From Candidatus Mcinerneyibacteriota bacterium (GTDB taxonomy: Bacteria > Macinerneyibacteriota > Macinerneyibacteria > Macinerneyibacteriales > DSCS01): DNA of 57,184 nt. The stretch spans positions 1 through 57,184 of the forward strand of contig JAFGWL010000011.1 in the NCBI GenBank assembly GCA_016937175.1, in the 5' to 3' direction. Below the pieces are notes generated by a model. It saw only the letters and a program-made list of their open reading frames with translations. It was not told the origin of the DNA and did not search any database. Each line of letters opens with the position of its first letter. The stretch's first letter is position 1. Below, one piece after another: positions 1-9,206 of the stretch. The position numbers and the translations under genes were made by a program.

Positions 1-157
1 TCTGCCTGAGGGCGTTGAGATGTGTATGCCCGGGGATAACGTGACCGTGACCGTTGAATTGATTCATCCCGTTGCTCTGGAGCAGGGCCTGCGTTTTGCT
101 ATCAGAGAAGGCGGAAGGACAGTAGGAGCCGGCGTAGTCGCCGAGATTATGGAATAA
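1..157 (+). CDS. tuf: elongation factor Tu, C-terminal fragment
   Basis: The gene runs in from the left edge; only the last 51 codons are present, in the frame beginning at base 2, ending in TAA at 155-157. The peptide carries the EF-Tu domain 3 ending ([17 protein letters not shown], then [17 protein letters not shown]), the most conserved part of that beta-barrel. EF-Tu delivers aminoacyl-tRNA to the ribosome in the cytoplasm. It lies 12 nt before rpsJ, the usual str-to-S10 operon junction, so the S10 genes are probably transcribed from an upstream str promoter outside the window. Confidence 0.95.
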   Translation, partial: LPEGVEMCMPGDNVTVTVELIHPVALEQGLRFAIREGGRTVGAGVVAEIME

Positions 158-169
158 AGGTGGGGTAAA

Positions 170-484
170 ATGGAAAGACAAAAAATCAGGATTAAAGTCA
201 AAGGGTATGACCACAAGCTGTTGGATGAATCCGTAAAGAAAATAGTCGAGACAGCTGAGAAGAACGGAGCCCGGGTCGCAGGGCCTATTCCGTTGCCGAC
301 GAAGATCAGCCGCTTTACGGTTCTGCGTTCCCCTCATGTCAACAAAAAGAGCCGGGAACAGTTCGAAATGAGAGTCCATAAACGTCTGCTGGATATTCTG
401 GAACCCAGCCCGAAGACGATGGATGCCCTTATGCGTGTCGATCTCCCCTCGGGAGTTGACGTGGAGATTAAATTGGTGAAATAG
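170..484 (+). CDS. rpsJ: 30S ribosomal protein S10
   Basis: 104 residues, normal length for S10. Conserved features include an [14 protein letters not shown] start, then [20 protein letters not shown] and the [17 protein letters not shown] helix. S10 sits in the 30S head and, as NusE, also links ribosomes and RNA polymerase through NusB/NusG. The ATG at 170 follows the purine-rich AAAGGTGGGG. It is the first gene of the S10 block, 11 nt before rplC. Confidence 0.98.
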   Translation: MERQKIRIKVKGYDHKLLDESVKKIVETAEKNGARVAGPIPLPTKISRFTVLRSPHVNKKSREQFEMRVHKRLLDILEPSPKTMDALMRVDLPSGVDVEIKLVK

Positions 485-495
485 GAGGCGAGATC

Positions 496-1113
496 ATGGG
501 AATGCTGGGTAAAAAAATAGGAATGACACAGATTATATTAGAAGACGGAAAAGTCGTTCCCGTTACAGTCATCGATGTGGCCGGCAATATCGTGACAGCC
601 GTTAAGACCGATGAGCGTGACGGGTATCAGGCCGTTCAGGTGGGGTATGGAAAACCCAGAAAGCTGAACAAGCCCCTGGCCGGCTTTTTCAAGAAAAACG
701 AGATCGATGAAAAACGTTTCATGAGAGAATTTAAAGATATGGATGCATCTGCCTTAAAGATCGGTGATCCGGTGACTATGGATATGCTTCCTGACAAGGT
801 GAATGTGACCGGGACGACCAAGGGAAAAGGCTATCAGGGAACTATCCGCCGTTACGGCGCCGGACGCGGCCCCATGAGCCACGGCTCAAAGTTCCACAGA
901 GCTCCCGGGTCCCAGGGCGGTTCCAGTACACCTTCCCGGGTTTTCAAAGGCAAAAAAATGCCCGGACGTATGGGCGGTGTCCGCTTTTCAGCCGAAAACA
1001 TCACCGTTGTAAAGAGAGATACCGAAAGGGGATTGCTCTTTGTCAAGGGGACAGTTCCCGGTGCCAACGGTTCTCTGCTCTATATTTACAACGCGCCGAA
1101 AGCAGCGAAGTAA
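496..1113 (+). CDS. rplC: 50S ribosomal protein L3
   Basis: 205 residues. It begins [12 protein letters not shown] and contains the L3 core [20 protein letters not shown] (about residues 118-137), the loop reaching toward the peptidyl-transferase centre. L3 binds 23S rRNA early in 50S assembly. The start at 496 is supported by GGAGGCGAG just upstream. Spacing to rplD is 17 nt. Long minus-strand ORFs over this gene are composition shadows. Confidence 0.98.
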   Translation: MGMLGKKIGMTQIILEDGKVVPVTVIDVAGNIVTAVKTDERDGYQAVQVGYGKPRKLNKPLAGFFKKNEIDEKRFMREFKDMDASALKIGDPVTMDMLPDKVNVTGTTKGKGYQGTIRRYGAGRGPMSHGSKFHRAPGSQGGSSTPSRVFKGKKMPGRMGGVRFSAENITVVKRDTERGLLFVKGTVPGANGSLLYIYNAPKAAK

Positions 1114-1130
1114 AGGAAGGATGATCTGGT

Positions 1131-1757
1131 ATGATGGAATTAAAAGTCTTTAATATGGAAGGTAAGGAAATCGGCAAAGAGAAGGTTTCCGAATTCGTAT
1201 TCGGCATCGAACCGAATATGTCCCTGATTCATCAGGCGGTGGTCCGACAGCTTGCCAACAAGCGTGTCGGGACCCATGCAACGAAGACCAGAAGCGAAGT
1301 GCGCGGCGGCGGGAAGAAACCCTGGAAGCAGAAGGGGACCGGCCGGGCTCGTCAGGGGACTATCCGTGCTCCCCAATGGGTGGGCGGAGGTATCGTCTTC
1401 GGGCCCAAACCCCGTGACTACAGTAAAAAGATGCCCCAGAAGATGCGCCAGCTGGCGCTGAGAAGCGCTTTGAGCCTTAAGGCTAAAGAAGAGGGGATCG
1501 TCCTGGTCGATGCCATTACTCTGAAAGAGTTCAAGACCAGGCTGATGGCTGATTTCATCGGCAAGTTTAAAGAGGAAAAAGAAAAGGTCATGGTCGTGAT
1601 CGGCCAGTTTGATGAGAATATCCACAGAAGCACCAGGAATATTCCCAAAGTCAACATGGTGTCCGCCAACCGGGTCAACGTCTATGACCTCATGTGGGCG
1701 GACAAAGTCATTATGGTCAAAGAGGCGGCCCATGCCATTGAGGAGGTGCTTGGATAA
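1131..1757 (+). CDS. rplD: 50S ribosomal protein L4
   Basis: 208 residues. The extended loop that lines the exit tunnel is clear as GGGKKPWKQKGTGRAR (about residues 59-74), followed by the W-V-G-G-G-x-x-F-G-P-KPRDY segment. In E. coli L4 also represses its own operon; nothing here shows whether that applies. Start 1131 is chosen with AAGGAAGG about 10 nt upstream; a second ATG at 1134 is possible. Its stop overlaps the rplW start by one base (TAATG), indicating coupled translation. Confidence 0.97.
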   Translation: MMELKVFNMEGKEIGKEKVSEFVFGIEPNMSLIHQAVVRQLANKRVGTHATKTRSEVRGGGKKPWKQKGTGRARQGTIRAPQWVGGGIVFGPKPRDYSKKMPQKMRQLALRSALSLKAKEEGIVLVDAITLKEFKTRLMADFIGKFKEEKEKVMVVIGQFDENIHRSTRNIPKVNMVSANRVNVYDLMWADKVIMVKEAAHAIEEVLG

Positions 1758-2041
1758 TGAAAACACCCTATGATGTCATTTTTCAGCCCGTTATGACGGA
1801 AAAGAGCCTTATCCAGAAGGAACAGGAGAACAAATACACCTTTAAAGTGGATAAAAGAGCCGGAAAAGGCGAAATAAAAAGAGCCGTAGAAAAAATGTTT
1901 AACGTCAAAGTGAAAAATGTGGCGATCATGAATGTCCTCGGCAAGAAGAAGAGAGTAAGGATCGTGGAAGGGAAAAAACCCGACTGGAAAAAAGCGATTG
2001 TGACTCTGGCCCAGGGACAGAAAATCGACCTCTTTGATTGA
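1757..2041 (+). CDS. rplW: 50S ribosomal protein L23
   Basis: 94 residues, typical of L23. It shows the [18 protein letters not shown] opening, the basic [17 protein letters not shown] helix and a KKRVRI extension. L23 rims the polypeptide tunnel exit, where trigger factor and SRP dock. It begins on the last base of the rplD stop codon, so re-initiation after L4 is likely. Confidence 0.97.
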   Translation: MKTPYDVIFQPVMTEKSLIQKEQENKYTFKVDKRAGKGEIKRAVEKMFNVKVKNVAIMNVLGKKKRVRIVEGKKPDWKKAIVTLAQGQKIDLFD

Positions 2042-2061
2042 CAGGAAAGGAGTGCGGAAAC

Positions 2062-2892
2062 ATGGGAATTAAGAAATATAATCCGACGACTCCCGGAAGA
2101 AGGGGAATGACCGGTTTTGATTTTTCTGAGATCACTAAGAAGAGCCCGGAAAAATCCCTGGTAGAGAAACTCGTCCGTAAAGCCGGAAGAAACAATTATG
2201 GAAATATCACTGTACGCCGAAAAGGCGGCGGGCATAAAAGGCTCTACAGGATCATCGATTTCAAGAGGAATAAACCCGGAGTGCCCGGAACCGTGGCTGC
2301 TGTGGAATATGACCCCAACAGGACTTCACGGATCGCCCTGATCCATTATGCCGACGGTGACAAACGCTATATCCTCGCTCCTGCGGGGCTGAATGTCGGC
2401 GACAAGATCATGAGCGGTCCTGAAGCAGATATCAAGGTGGGCAATGCCCTGCCTCTGATCAATATCCCGGTGGGAACATTGATCCACAATATCGAGATGA
2501 AGCCCGGCAAGGGCGGACAGATCGTCCGCAGTGCCGGATCCATGGCTCAGCTCATGGCCAAAGAAGGGAAATACGCCAATATCAAGCTTCCTTCGGGGGA
2601 AGTCAGGCTTATCAACCTGAAATGTATGGCGACTATAGGGCAGGTGGGCAATGCCGAACGTGAAAACATCACCATCGGAAAAGCCGGGCGTAACCGCTGG
2701 CTTGGCAAGAAACCCAAGGTGCGCGGCGTGGTCATGAACCCGGTTGATCATCCCCACGGCGGCGGTGAAGGAAAGTCCCCTCAGGGGAACCCGCATCCCG
2801 TGACTCCCTGGGGACAGCCCACAAAGGGATACAAGACCCGGAAGAAAAAGAAATATTCTAACAGATATATTGTGTCCAGAAGGAAAAAATAG
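2062..2892 (+). CDS. rplB: 50S ribosomal protein L2
   Basis: 276 residues from ATG 2062. An in-frame upstream ATG at 2038 overlaps rplW and would add eight residues not typical of L2, while AAAGGAG at 2046-2052 points to 2062. The protein starts [15 protein letters not shown] and ends in the basic [17 protein letters not shown] tail. The conserved [12 protein letters not shown] loop carries the histidine important for peptidyl-transferase assembly. L2 is a primary 23S rRNA binder at the subunit interface. Confidence 0.97.
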   Translation: MGIKKYNPTTPGRRGMTGFDFSEITKKSPEKSLVEKLVRKAGRNNYGNITVRRKGGGHKRLYRIIDFKRNKPGVPGTVAAVEYDPNRTSRIALIHYADGDKRYILAPAGLNVGDKIMSGPEADIKVGNALPLINIPVGTLIHNIEMKPGKGGQIVRSAGSMAQLMAKEGKYANIKLPSGEVRLINLKCMATIGQVGNAERENITIGKAGRNRWLGKKPKVRGVVMNPVDHPHGGGEGKSPQGNPHPVTPWGQPTKGYKTRKKKKYSNRYIVSRRKK

Positions 2893-2906
2893 GAGGATGT
2901 CAGACT

Positions 2907-3191
2907 ATGCCTAGATCAATTAAAAAAGGTCCTTTTGTAGATGAGCACCTGTTGAAAAAGGTGCAGGGAATCGACCTGACAAAAGAGAAAAAGGTTATCA
3001 AGACATGGTCCAGGCGTTCCATGATCGTGCCTGATTTTATCGGCCATACCTTTAACGTCTACAATGGGCGTAAATTTGTCCCCGTCTATGTGACAGAAAA
3101 TATGGTCGGCCATAAACTGGGTGAGTTTGCTCCCACACGCACGTTCAGGGGACATGCCGGACAAAAAGAAAAAGGTTCCAGGGTAAGGTAG
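2907..3191 (+). CDS. rpsS: 30S ribosomal protein S19
   Basis: 94 residues with the S19 signature: [53 protein letters not shown] and [13 protein letters not shown]19 works with S13 in the 30S head and contacts 23S rRNA through bridge B1a. AGGAGG lies 8-10 nt upstream of the ATG. rplV follows after 9 nt. Confidence 0.98.
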   Translation: MPRSIKKGPFVDEHLLKKVQGIDLTKEKKVIKTWSRRSMIVPDFIGHTFNVYNGRKFVPVYVTENMVGHKLGEFAPTRTFRGHAGQKEKGSRVR

Positions 3192-3200
3192 GAGGATAGC

Positions 3201-3557
3201 ATGGAATACAGAGCAATTGCACGTTATGTCAGAATGTCTCCCCGTAAAGCCGGCCTTGTAGCCCGACTGGTCCGGAGCAAACCTTGCGACGAGGCCCGGG
3301 CCATCCTGAAATATACACCCAATAAACCGGCCCGTCATATTTTGAAGGCGTTGAACTCCGCCATCGCCAATGCGGCTGACCGTACCAACGGCCAGTTGAG
3401 TGCTGAAGACCTCTATGTCAAGCACATCAGCATCGACGGAGCGACACCCATGAGAAGGGTCCGCCCTCTTTCACGCGGACGGGCGGCTATAATCAGGAAG
3501 ACGAGCAGCCATATCAATGTGGTAGTGGCTGAGCGTAACCAGACTAACGAAGAATAG
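3201..3557 (+). CDS. rplV: 50S ribosomal protein L22
   Basis: 118 residues. It contains the [20 protein letters not shown] opening, the [11 protein letters not shown] helix and the tunnel-lining hairpin near [21 protein letters not shown], the part that narrows the exit tunnel with L4 and is a classic macrolide-resistance site. An AGGAGG site precedes the ATG. Standard position between S19 and S3. Confidence 0.98.
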   Translation: MEYRAIARYVRMSPRKAGLVARLVRSKPCDEARAILKYTPNKPARHILKALNSAIANAADRTNGQLSAEDLYVKHISIDGATPMRRVRPLSRGRAAIIRKTSSHINVVVAERNQTNEE

Positions 3558-3571
3558 CAGGAGGGGTTTAC

Positions 3572-4222
3572 ATGGGTCAGAAGACACATCCTAAAGGATT
3601 ACGATTAGGAATAAATGAAACCTGGGATTCTCAGTGGTATGCGGGAAAAGAGTATGACAAGTATCTCACCGAGGATATCCGTATCCGCGAAGCGCTGATG
3701 AAAGAGCTGCGGAACATCGGAGATACGAAACAGGATGCCGGAGTGGCCAGAATCGTCATCACCCGTCCCAGCAAAGAGAAGATCCATTTTACGATCTACG
3801 TCTCCCGTCCCGGTGTCATCATCGGAAGAAAGGGAGAAGAGATCAAGCGGCTGAGGACTGACTTGAAAAACAAACTGCAAAAAGAAGTCTTCATCGACGT
3901 CAAAGAGGTGAAGATAGCCGATCTGGAAGCAAAACTGGTTGCCGAATCTGTCGCCAGTTCCCTGGAGCGTCGGGTCTCGTTCCGGCGTGCCATGAAGAGA
4001 GCGATTCAGAACACCATGAAGTATGGAGCCGAAGGGGTCAAGATCTGTTGCTCAGGCCGTCTCGGCGGAGCGGAAATGGCCAGAACAGAGTGGTATTCCG
4101 AGGGGCGTGTCCCCCTTCATACTCTCAAGAGTGTCATCGATTATGATGTGGCTCTGGCTAAGACGACGTATGGCGTAATCGGCGTAAAGGTATGGGTCTG
4201 CAAAAGGCCTGAAGCCGAATAA
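3572..4222 (+). CDS. rpsC: 30S ribosomal protein S3
   Basis: 216 residues. The N-terminal type II KH domain has the GxxG-type loop within [17 protein letters not shown] (about residues 80-96); the C-terminal domain holds [20 protein letters not shown] (here CCSGRLGG) and ends [11 protein letters not shown]3 helps form the mRNA entry tunnel and its helicase function. A strong AGGAGGGG precedes the ATG. Length is at the short end of the 205-235 residue range. Confidence 0.98.
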   Translation: MGQKTHPKGLRLGINETWDSQWYAGKEYDKYLTEDIRIREALMKELRNIGDTKQDAGVARIVITRPSKEKIHFTIYVSRPGVIIGRKGEEIKRLRTDLKNKLQKEVFIDVKEVKIADLEAKLVAESVASSLERRVSFRRAMKRAIQNTMKYGAEGVKICCSGRLGGAEMARTEWYSEGRVPLHTLKSVIDYDVALAKTTYGVIGVKVWVCKRPEAE

Positions 4223-4246
4223 ACGACATCAAAGGAGGCTGGAACT

Positions 4247-4660
4247 ATGTTAATGCCCAAACGTGTCAAATATCGAAAGATGCAAAAAGGGAAGATGAGG
4301 GGCAAAGCCTATCGCGGCGCCGAAGTCTCTTTCGGTGAATACGGACTGAAGGCCCTGGAATGCGGCTGGCTGACAAGCAATCAGATCGAAGCAGCCCGTG
4401 TGACCATCAACCGTACCCTCAAAAGGCGCGGTAAGCTCTGGATCCGGATCTTTCCCGATAAACCGATCACGAAAAAACCTGCCGAGACCCGTATGGGTAA
4501 AGGCAAGGGAAACCCTGAGTACTGGGTAGCCGTGATCAAGCCCGGCAGAGTCTTGTTCGAACTGGAAGGTGTCCCTGCTGACCTTGCAAAGCAGGCCATG
4601 GACCTGGCTTCTTATAAGCTGCCCATGAAGACCAAGTTCGTATCAAGGGACGAAAGATGA
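4247..4660 (+). CDS. rplP: 50S ribosomal protein L16
   Basis: 137 residues beginning [11 protein letters not shown], the usual L16 start, so ATG 4247 is preferred over the ATG at 4253; AAAGGAGG lies upstream. Hallmarks: [39 protein letters not shown] and EVRMGKGKG-like ([20 protein letters not shown]). L16 contacts the A-site tRNA elbow and matures late in 50S assembly. Confidence 0.97.
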   Translation: MLMPKRVKYRKMQKGKMRGKAYRGAEVSFGEYGLKALECGWLTSNQIEAARVTINRTLKRRGKLWIRIFPDKPITKKPAETRMGKGKGNPEYWVAVIKPGRVLFELEGVPADLAKQAMDLASYKLPMKTKFVSRDER

Positions 4661-4671
4661 GGTGAGGGATT

Positions 4672-4887
4672 ATGAATTTAACAGCAAAGGAATTACGGGA
4701 GTTCACTTCCAAAGAACTCGGCCAGAAACTCTACGAGCTGAAGGAGGAACTCTTCCGTTTAAATTTCAGAAAAGTGACCAACCAGCTGGAAGACACATCC
4801 ATGATCGCCAAAACAAAGAAGAATATCGCGCGCGTCCTGACGGTCATGCGCGAAAGAGAGTTCGAGGAGGGCGCAAGTGAAAACTAA
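4672..4887 (+). CDS. rpmC: 50S ribosomal protein L29
   Basis: 71 residues forming two helices: [20 protein letters not shown] then [18 protein letters not shown] and [13 protein letters not shown]-like ([17 protein letters not shown]). L29 sits beside L23 at the tunnel exit. The ATG at 4672 follows GAGGTGAGGG. A competing ORF from 4662 in another frame is a shadow. Its last 11 bases overlap rpsQ. Confidence 0.95.
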   Translation: MNLTAKELREFTSKELGQKLYELKEELFRLNFRKVTNQLEDTSMIAKTKKNIARVLTVMREREFEEGASEN

Positions 4888-5128
4888 TGTGAAAAGACGT
4901 GAAGGCGTCGTCGTCAGCAATAAAATGGAAAAGACGGTTGTCGTAAATGTCGATAATCTGATCAAAGACAGATTGACCGGCAAGATTGTCCGTAAGAGAA
5001 AAAAATTCTACGCCCATGACGAAAGTCAGCAGTGCGATGTTGGTGATTATGTGCTTATCGAAGAGACACGCCCCCTTTCCAGGCTGAAGAGATGGCGCGT
5101 TGTCGAGATCCTCAGGAAAAAGGCTTAG
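4877..5128 (+). CDS. rpsQ: 30S ribosomal protein S17
   Basis: 83 residues from a GTG start inside the end of rpmC, with GAGGAGGG at 4864-4871. It shows the S17 OB-fold motifs [27 protein letters not shown] and [19 protein letters not shown]17 binds 16S rRNA helix 11 early in 30S assembly. The overlap suggests coupled translation with L29. Confidence 0.96.
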   Translation: MKTNVKRREGVVVSNKMEKTVVVNVDNLIKDRLTGKIVRKRKKFYAHDESQQCDVGDYVLIEETRPLSRLKRWRVVEILRKKA

Positions 5129-5143
5129 TGAGGAGGGACGGAC

Positions 5144-5512
5144 ATGATACAGCAAGAAAGCTTATTAAACGTAGCCGATAACACAGGTGCCAAAAAAGTC
5201 CTGGTGATCCGGGTTCTCGGAGGTACGAGGAGACGTTACGGCCATGTGGGGGATATCGTTGTCGGGACTGTCAAAGACGCCATCCCTAATGCCGGAGTGA
5301 AGAAAGGCGATGTCATCAAAGCTGTCGTCGTCAGGACAAAACAGAGATATAAACGTGAAGACGGATCTTATATTGCATTCGACGATAATGCCTGTGTTAT
5401 CCTGGATAACAAAAAGGAACCCAGAGGCACGCGAATTTTCGGGCCTGTCGCCCGGGAATTGAGAGAGAAGAACTTTATGAAGATCGTGTCCCTGGCGCCT
5501 GAAGTATGGTAG
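5144..5512 (+). CDS. rplN: 50S ribosomal protein L14
   Basis: 122 residues, the exact common length of L14. It starts [19 protein letters not shown] and contains [35 protein letters not shown], and [29 protein letters not shown]14 forms intersubunit bridges with 16S rRNA and is the docking site of the silencing factor RsfS. GAGGAGGG precedes the ATG. Confidence 0.98.
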   Translation: MIQQESLLNVADNTGAKKVLVIRVLGGTRRRYGHVGDIVVGTVKDAIPNAGVKKGDVIKAVVVRTKQRYKREDGSYIAFDDNACVILDNKKEPRGTRIFGPVARELREKNFMKIVSLAPEVW

Positions 5513-5527
5513 GATGGAGGGAGTACC

Positions 5528-5839
5528 ATGGCATTGAGAATTAAAAAAGATGATATGGTTGTCGTTTTGGCGGGGAAATATAAGGGGACAAAGGGAAAAG
5601 TCCTCCGTGTCTTCCCCGTGACAAACAGAGCCATTGTGGAAGGTGTCAATTATATTCACCGTCATACACGCCCCAATCCGGATAATCCCAAAGGCGGCGT
5701 AGTGAAAAGAGAAGGCACGATCCACCTTTCAAACCTGGCTCTCTATTGTCCCAAATGCGGCAAGGGCGTTCGTTTTAGAACGGTCAAGGAGAACAAAGAC
5801 AAGAAGCGTGTCTGCGTCCATTGCGGCGAGACGCTGTAA
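5528..5839 (+). CDS. rplX: 50S ribosomal protein L24
   Basis: 103 residues. The N-terminal KOW domain reads KKDDMVVVLAGKYKGTKGKV, and VNYIHRHTRPNPDNPKGG follows. The C-terminus has two CxxC pairs (CPKCGKG and CVHCGE), the zinc-ribbon-type tail found in many bacterial L24 proteins. L24 is one of the first proteins on 23S rRNA during assembly. The ATG at 5528 follows GGATGGAGGGAG. Confidence 0.97.
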   Translation: MALRIKKDDMVVVLAGKYKGTKGKVLRVFPVTNRAIVEGVNYIHRHTRPNPDNPKGGVVKREGTIHLSNLALYCPKCGKGVRFRTVKENKDKKRVCVHCGETL

Positions 5840-5853
5840 GGTAGGTGTGGAAG

Positions 5854-6396
5854 ATGACATTTGAAATGAAAGAGCGATACTCAAAAGAGATCATTAAGAA
5901 ACTGATGGAGACACATAAATACAAGAATGTCATGCAAGTGCCCAAGCTCACGAAAGTCGTCATCAATATGGGCGTGGGTGAAGCTTCGCGTAACATCAAG
6001 GTGCTTGAAGCGGCCATTGAGGACTTGCGGAAGATCACAGGGCAGCAGCCTGTCATCCGGAACGCGAAAAAGAGTGTGTCGAACTTCAAGATCAGAGAAG
6101 GCATGCCTGTAGGGACATCTTTGACCCTGCGTGGCGATATGATGTGGGCTTTCATGATGAGGCTTCTTTACGTAGCCCTTCCCCGCATCAGAGACTTCCG
6201 CGGCGTAAGCAAGAACTCCTTTGACGGACGCGGGAACTATACCCTGGGCATCACAGAACAGATCATATTCCCCGAGATCGAATATGATAAGATCGATGCC
6301 ATAAGGGGAATGAATATTACCTTTGTGACGACGGCCAAGACCGATGCGGAAGCCAGGACCCTTCTGGCGGAACTCGGCATGCCGTTTCAGAAGTAA
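5854..6396 (+). CDS. rplE: 50S ribosomal protein L5
   Basis: 180 residues from ATG 5854. An in-frame GTG at 5845 is possible, but AAGGTAGG at 5838-5845 spaces correctly to 5854 and gives the usual L5 length. Motifs: [20 protein letters not shown], the [15 protein letters not shown] segment, [20 protein letters not shown] and [16 protein letters not shown]5 binds 5S rRNA in the central protuberance and bridges to S13. Confidence 0.96.
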   Translation: MTFEMKERYSKEIIKKLMETHKYKNVMQVPKLTKVVINMGVGEASRNIKVLEAAIEDLRKITGQQPVIRNAKKSVSNFKIREGMPVGTSLTLRGDMMWAFMMRLLYVALPRIRDFRGVSKNSFDGRGNYTLGITEQIIFPEIEYDKIDAIRGMNITFVTTAKTDAEARTLLAELGMPFQK

Positions 6397-6411
6397 TCAG
6401 GAGGGATGCCG

Positions 6412-6597
6412 ATGGCAAAAAAATCGATGATTGTCAAACAGCAAAGAAGACAGAAGTTTAAAGTGAGAGAGTATAACAGATGTCAGATCTGCGGACGCCC
6501 CAAGGGATACTACCGTAAATTCGGTTTGTGCAGGGTCTGCCTGCGTAAATACGCCCTGGAAGGGAAACTCCCCGGGGTAACTAAAGCCAGCTGGTAA
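6412..6597 (+). CDS. rpsN: 30S ribosomal protein S14, zinc type
   Basis: 61 residues from ATG 6412, the standard length of the short zinc-binding S14 (type Z). The ATG at 6406 touches the AGGAGGG site and is too close to it. It has CQICGRP and CRVCLRK, a four-cysteine zinc site at about residues 24-43, and begins [11 protein letters not shown]14 assembles late in the 30S head. No second, zinc-free S14 is visible in the window. Confidence 0.95.
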   Translation: MAKKSMIVKQQRRQKFKVREYNRCQICGRPKGYYRKFGLCRVCLRKYALEGKLPGVTKASW

Positions 6598-6611
6598 GAG
6601 GAGGAAAGACA

Positions 6612-7025
6612 ATGGTAATGACTGATCCTGTTGCTGATATGCTGACCCGTATACGTAATGCCATACGCGCCAAGCATGATTTTGTGACCGTGCCCGCTTC
6701 CAAGATCAAGGGAGAGATCCTCAGGCTGTTAAAGGAAGAAGGGTACATAGAAGACTATGAAGTCATTGATTCTGAAGAGTTCCGGAATGTGAAACTCTTC
6801 AATGTAAGACTCAAATATTACGGCGGACGCGATAAAGTAAGCGTCATCACTGAGATCAAAAGGGCCAGCCGCCCCGGTCTCAGGCTCTATAAAAAGAAGG
6901 ACGATATTCCCATGGTCAATGAAGGCTTGGGAATCGCCATCATCTCGACGTCCAAGGGCGTCATGACCGACAAGCAATCCCGTAAGTACGGGATCGGCGG
7001 CGAAGTGATCTGTTATATTTCATAA
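6612..7025 (+). CDS. rpsH: 30S ribosomal protein S8
   Basis: 137 residues. It begins [20 protein letters not shown], as in Bacillus S8, supporting ATG 6612 with AGAGGAGG upstream. The C-terminal rRNA-binding part reads [20 protein letters not shown] then [10 protein letters not shown]8 organises the central domain of 16S rRNA; in E. coli it also represses the spc operon. Confidence 0.98.
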   Translation: MVMTDPVADMLTRIRNAIRAKHDFVTVPASKIKGEILRLLKEEGYIEDYEVIDSEEFRNVKLFNVRLKYYGGRDKVSVITEIKRASRPGLRLYKKKDDIPMVNEGLGIAIISTSKGVMTDKQSRKYGIGGEVICYIS

Positions 7026-7041
7026 TGAGGAGGATATACAG

Positions 7042-7596
7042 ATGTCAAGAATCGGAAATAGGATACTCAGTATACCTTCAGGGGTAACCGTTGCCGTATC
7101 CAAAAGCAATGAGGTTACGGTAAAAGGACCTTTGGGAGAGTTGTCACGTCAATTTGACATGGCTATGAAAATAACCGTGGAAAACGATACCATAAAAGTG
7201 GAGCGGCCCAATGAGTTGAAACGGAACAAGATGCTTCATGGAACCACTAACGCCCTCATCGGGACCATGATCGAAGGGGTCTCAAACGGATATAAAAAGA
7301 CTCTGATCATCGAAGGTGTGGGGTCGAGAGCTTCTGTGCAGGGCAGAAAGGTCATCTTTGAGCTGGGGTATTCGCATCCCATCGAGTATGACATGCCTGA
7401 AGGCATCAATGTCGAAGTGGAAAAGAACACCACTGTCCATATCTCCGGAATCGACAAAGAAAAGGTCGGGCTTGAAGCAGCTAAAATAAGGAAGTTCAGA
7501 AAGCCCACTGTCTATCTCTCCGGGAAGACGAAACAGGGACGTGGTATCCGCTATGCCGACGAACGCATTAAGTACAAAGTCGGAAAGAAAGCTTAA
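7042..7596 (+). CDS. rplF: 50S ribosomal protein L6
   Basis: 184 residues made of the two tandem L6 repeats. The start is [26 protein letters not shown] lies in the first domain, [20 protein letters not shown] at the junction, and [21 protein letters not shown] plus RKFRKPTVY and KGRGIRY-like ([11 protein letters not shown]) in the second. L6 lies near the sarcin-ricin loop and factor-binding site. GAGGAGG precedes the ATG. Confidence 0.98.
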   Translation: MSRIGNRILSIPSGVTVAVSKSNEVTVKGPLGELSRQFDMAMKITVENDTIKVERPNELKRNKMLHGTTNALIGTMIEGVSNGYKKTLIIEGVGSRASVQGRKVIFELGYSHPIEYDMPEGINVEVEKNTTVHISGIDKEKVGLEAAKIRKFRKPTVYLSGKTKQGRGIRYADERIKYKVGKKA

Positions 7597-7613
7597 GGTT
7601 AGGGGTGTCACAT

Positions 7614-7994
7614 ATGAAAAAAGTGCATAAAAAGACCGATAAAAAGGTGAAAAACCGAGTACGGAGGCATTTGCGTGTGAGAAAAGCCATCTCCGGGACA
7701 GCAAAGCGCCCCAGGCTGGCTATTTTCCGCAGCAATATGCATATCTATGCTCAATTGATCGATGATGAAGCAAACAAGACACTGGCCATGGCTTCCACGT
7801 TGACCGAGGATGTCAAGTCAGGGTTGAAAGGCACGTCCAACAAGGACGCAGCAGAAGCCGTTGGCAAAAAAATCGCTGAGCTGGCCAAAGAGAAAAAGAT
7901 CAAGACCGTTGTCTTTGACAAAGGTGGTTTTCTCTATCACGGCAGGGTCAAGGCCCTCGCCGAAGCGGCCCGCAAAGGCGGATTGAAATTCTAA
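7614..7994 (+). CDS. rplR: 50S ribosomal protein L18
   Basis: 126 residues from ATG 7614; an in-frame GTG at 7605 lies inside the ribosome-binding region (GGTTAGGGG) and is less likely. The basic N-terminus is followed by [40 protein letters not shown] and the closing GGLKF. L18 carries 5S rRNA into the central protuberance with L5. Confidence 0.95.
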   Translation: MKKVHKKTDKKVKNRVRRHLRVRKAISGTAKRPRLAIFRSNMHIYAQLIDDEANKTLAMASTLTEDVKSGLKGTSNKDAAEAVGKKIAELAKEKKIKTVVFDKGGFLYHGRVKALAEAARKGGLKF

Positions 7995-8009
7995 CAAGGA
8001 GGGAGAACC

Positions 8010-8537
8010 TTGAACAGAAGACGCTTAATTTTGTCCCAGGAAGAGATAAAGGATCTCGGCCTTGAAGATATCGTTGTCAAAATAGGCCGGACCACAAAGG
8101 TGGTCAAGGGCGGACGCCGTTTCGGCTTCAATGCTCTCGTTGCCGTGGGTAACAAAAAGGGTATCGTCGGAATCGGCCTCGGGAAAGCCAAGGAAGTTCC
8201 TGATGCCATTAAAAAAGGCCTTCAGAAGGCTCGAAAAAATCTCATCCGAGTGGAATTGAAAGAAGACCGGACCCTGTGGCATGCCATCGTAGGGGAACAC
8301 GGGGCTGCCCGTGTCCTGCTGAAACCCGGGAAACCCGGTACCGGTGTCATCGCCGGCGGTGCGGCACGCGCTGTCCTGGAACTGGCCGGATTTAAGGATG
8401 TCTATGCGAAAAGCCTCGGCTCCAATAATCCCCATAACCTCATCCGGGCGACTGTAGATGGTCTGCTCAGGCTGACCGACCCCAGGGAAGTGGCTGCCAA
8501 ACGTGGAAAAACCGTTGAAGAGATTCTCGGTGAGTAA
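8010..8537 (+). CDS. rpsE: 30S ribosomal protein S5
   Basis: 175 residues from a TTG start, with AAGGAGGG at 7996-8003. The double-stranded-RNA-binding-like domain reads [21 protein letters not shown], and the C-terminal domain has [20 protein letters not shown] and [18 protein letters not shown]5 lines the mRNA entry channel and affects decoding accuracy. No ATG lies nearby in this frame, so TTG is accepted. Confidence 0.96.
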   Translation: MNRRRLILSQEEIKDLGLEDIVVKIGRTTKVVKGGRRFGFNALVAVGNKKGIVGIGLGKAKEVPDAIKKGLQKARKNLIRVELKEDRTLWHAIVGEHGAARVLLKPGKPGTGVIAGGAARAVLELAGFKDVYAKSLGSNNPHNLIRATVDGLLRLTDPREVAAKRGKTVEEILGE

Positions 8538-8553
8538 GCGATAGGAGGCAGAG

Positions 8554-8748
8554 ATGGCTAAGAAAAAGACGAAAACGATAAAGATAAAACTGGTTCACAG
8601 CATCATCGGACGTCCCGAGAAACACAGAAGGATCATAGAAGCGTTGGGGTTGAAGAAACTTCAAAGCGTCCGCGAACATAACGATACACCGGAGATTCGC
8701 GGAATGATCGCTAAAGTGCCCCATCTCGTGGAAATTATTGAAGAATAG
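8554..8748 (+). CDS. rpmD: 50S ribosomal protein L30
   Basis: 64 residues. It has the L30 pattern KIKLVHSIIGRPEKHRRIIE, LGLKKLQSVREHNDTPEIRG and a final VPHLVEI. L30 is dispensable and missing from many bacteria, so its presence is a mild lineage marker. It sits 16 nt after rpsE with an AGGAGG site. Confidence 0.96.
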   Translation: MAKKKTKTIKIKLVHSIIGRPEKHRRIIEALGLKKLQSVREHNDTPEIRGMIAKVPHLVEIIEE

Positions 8749-8759
8749 GGGGGAAAGTC

Positions 8760-9206
8760 ATGGCTATTAAATTAGACGATCTGAGACCTGCCGAAGGTTC
8801 CAGGCGCAACAGCAGGCGCGTGGGCCGCGGGAACGGCTCCGGATGGGGCTGTACTGCCGGCCGCGGAAACAACGGTCAGAAAGCCCGTGCCGGGTATTCC
8901 AGGCGTTTCGGGTTCGAAGGCGGACAGATGCCTCTTTACCGCCGTGTGCCTAAACGGGGTTTTAAAAACCCTTTCCGGGTTGAGTATGACATTGTCAATG
9001 TCGGGGATCTCTCGCGGGTCGAGGCGGAAGTCATAACCGTTGAAGAGATGAAAAAAAGCGGCCTTGTGAGAATCAATGCCGGCCTGGTAAAAATATTGGG
9101 AGAAGGTGACCTGGAGAAGCCTGTAACCGTTGAAGCGCATCGTTTTTCACAGACCGCTCGTGAGAAAATTGAAAAAGCTGGCGGCAAGGCCCAGGTGATA
9201 TCATGA
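8760..9206 (+). CDS. rplO: 50S ribosomal protein L15
   Basis: 148 residues. The glycine/arginine-rich N-terminal extension (RRVGRGNGSGWGCTAGRGNN, GQKARAGYSRRFGFEGGQMP) and PLYRRVPKRGFKN are typical. L15 is a late 50S assembly protein whose extension threads through 23S rRNA. The last codons overlap secY by 4 nt (ATGA). Confidence 0.97.
   Translation: MAIKLDDLRPAEGSRRNSRRVGRGNGSGWGCTAGRGNNGQKARAGYSRRFGFEGGQMPLYRRVPKRGFKNPFRVEYDIVNVGDLSRVEAEVITVEEMKKSGLVRINAGLVKILGEGDLEKPVTVEAHRFSQTAREKIEKAGGKAQVIS

Noticed and set aside
1140-1766. 208-residue minus-strand ORF across rplD
   Set aside because: Antisense of L4, a highly conserved protein; the ORF is a by-product of codon bias.
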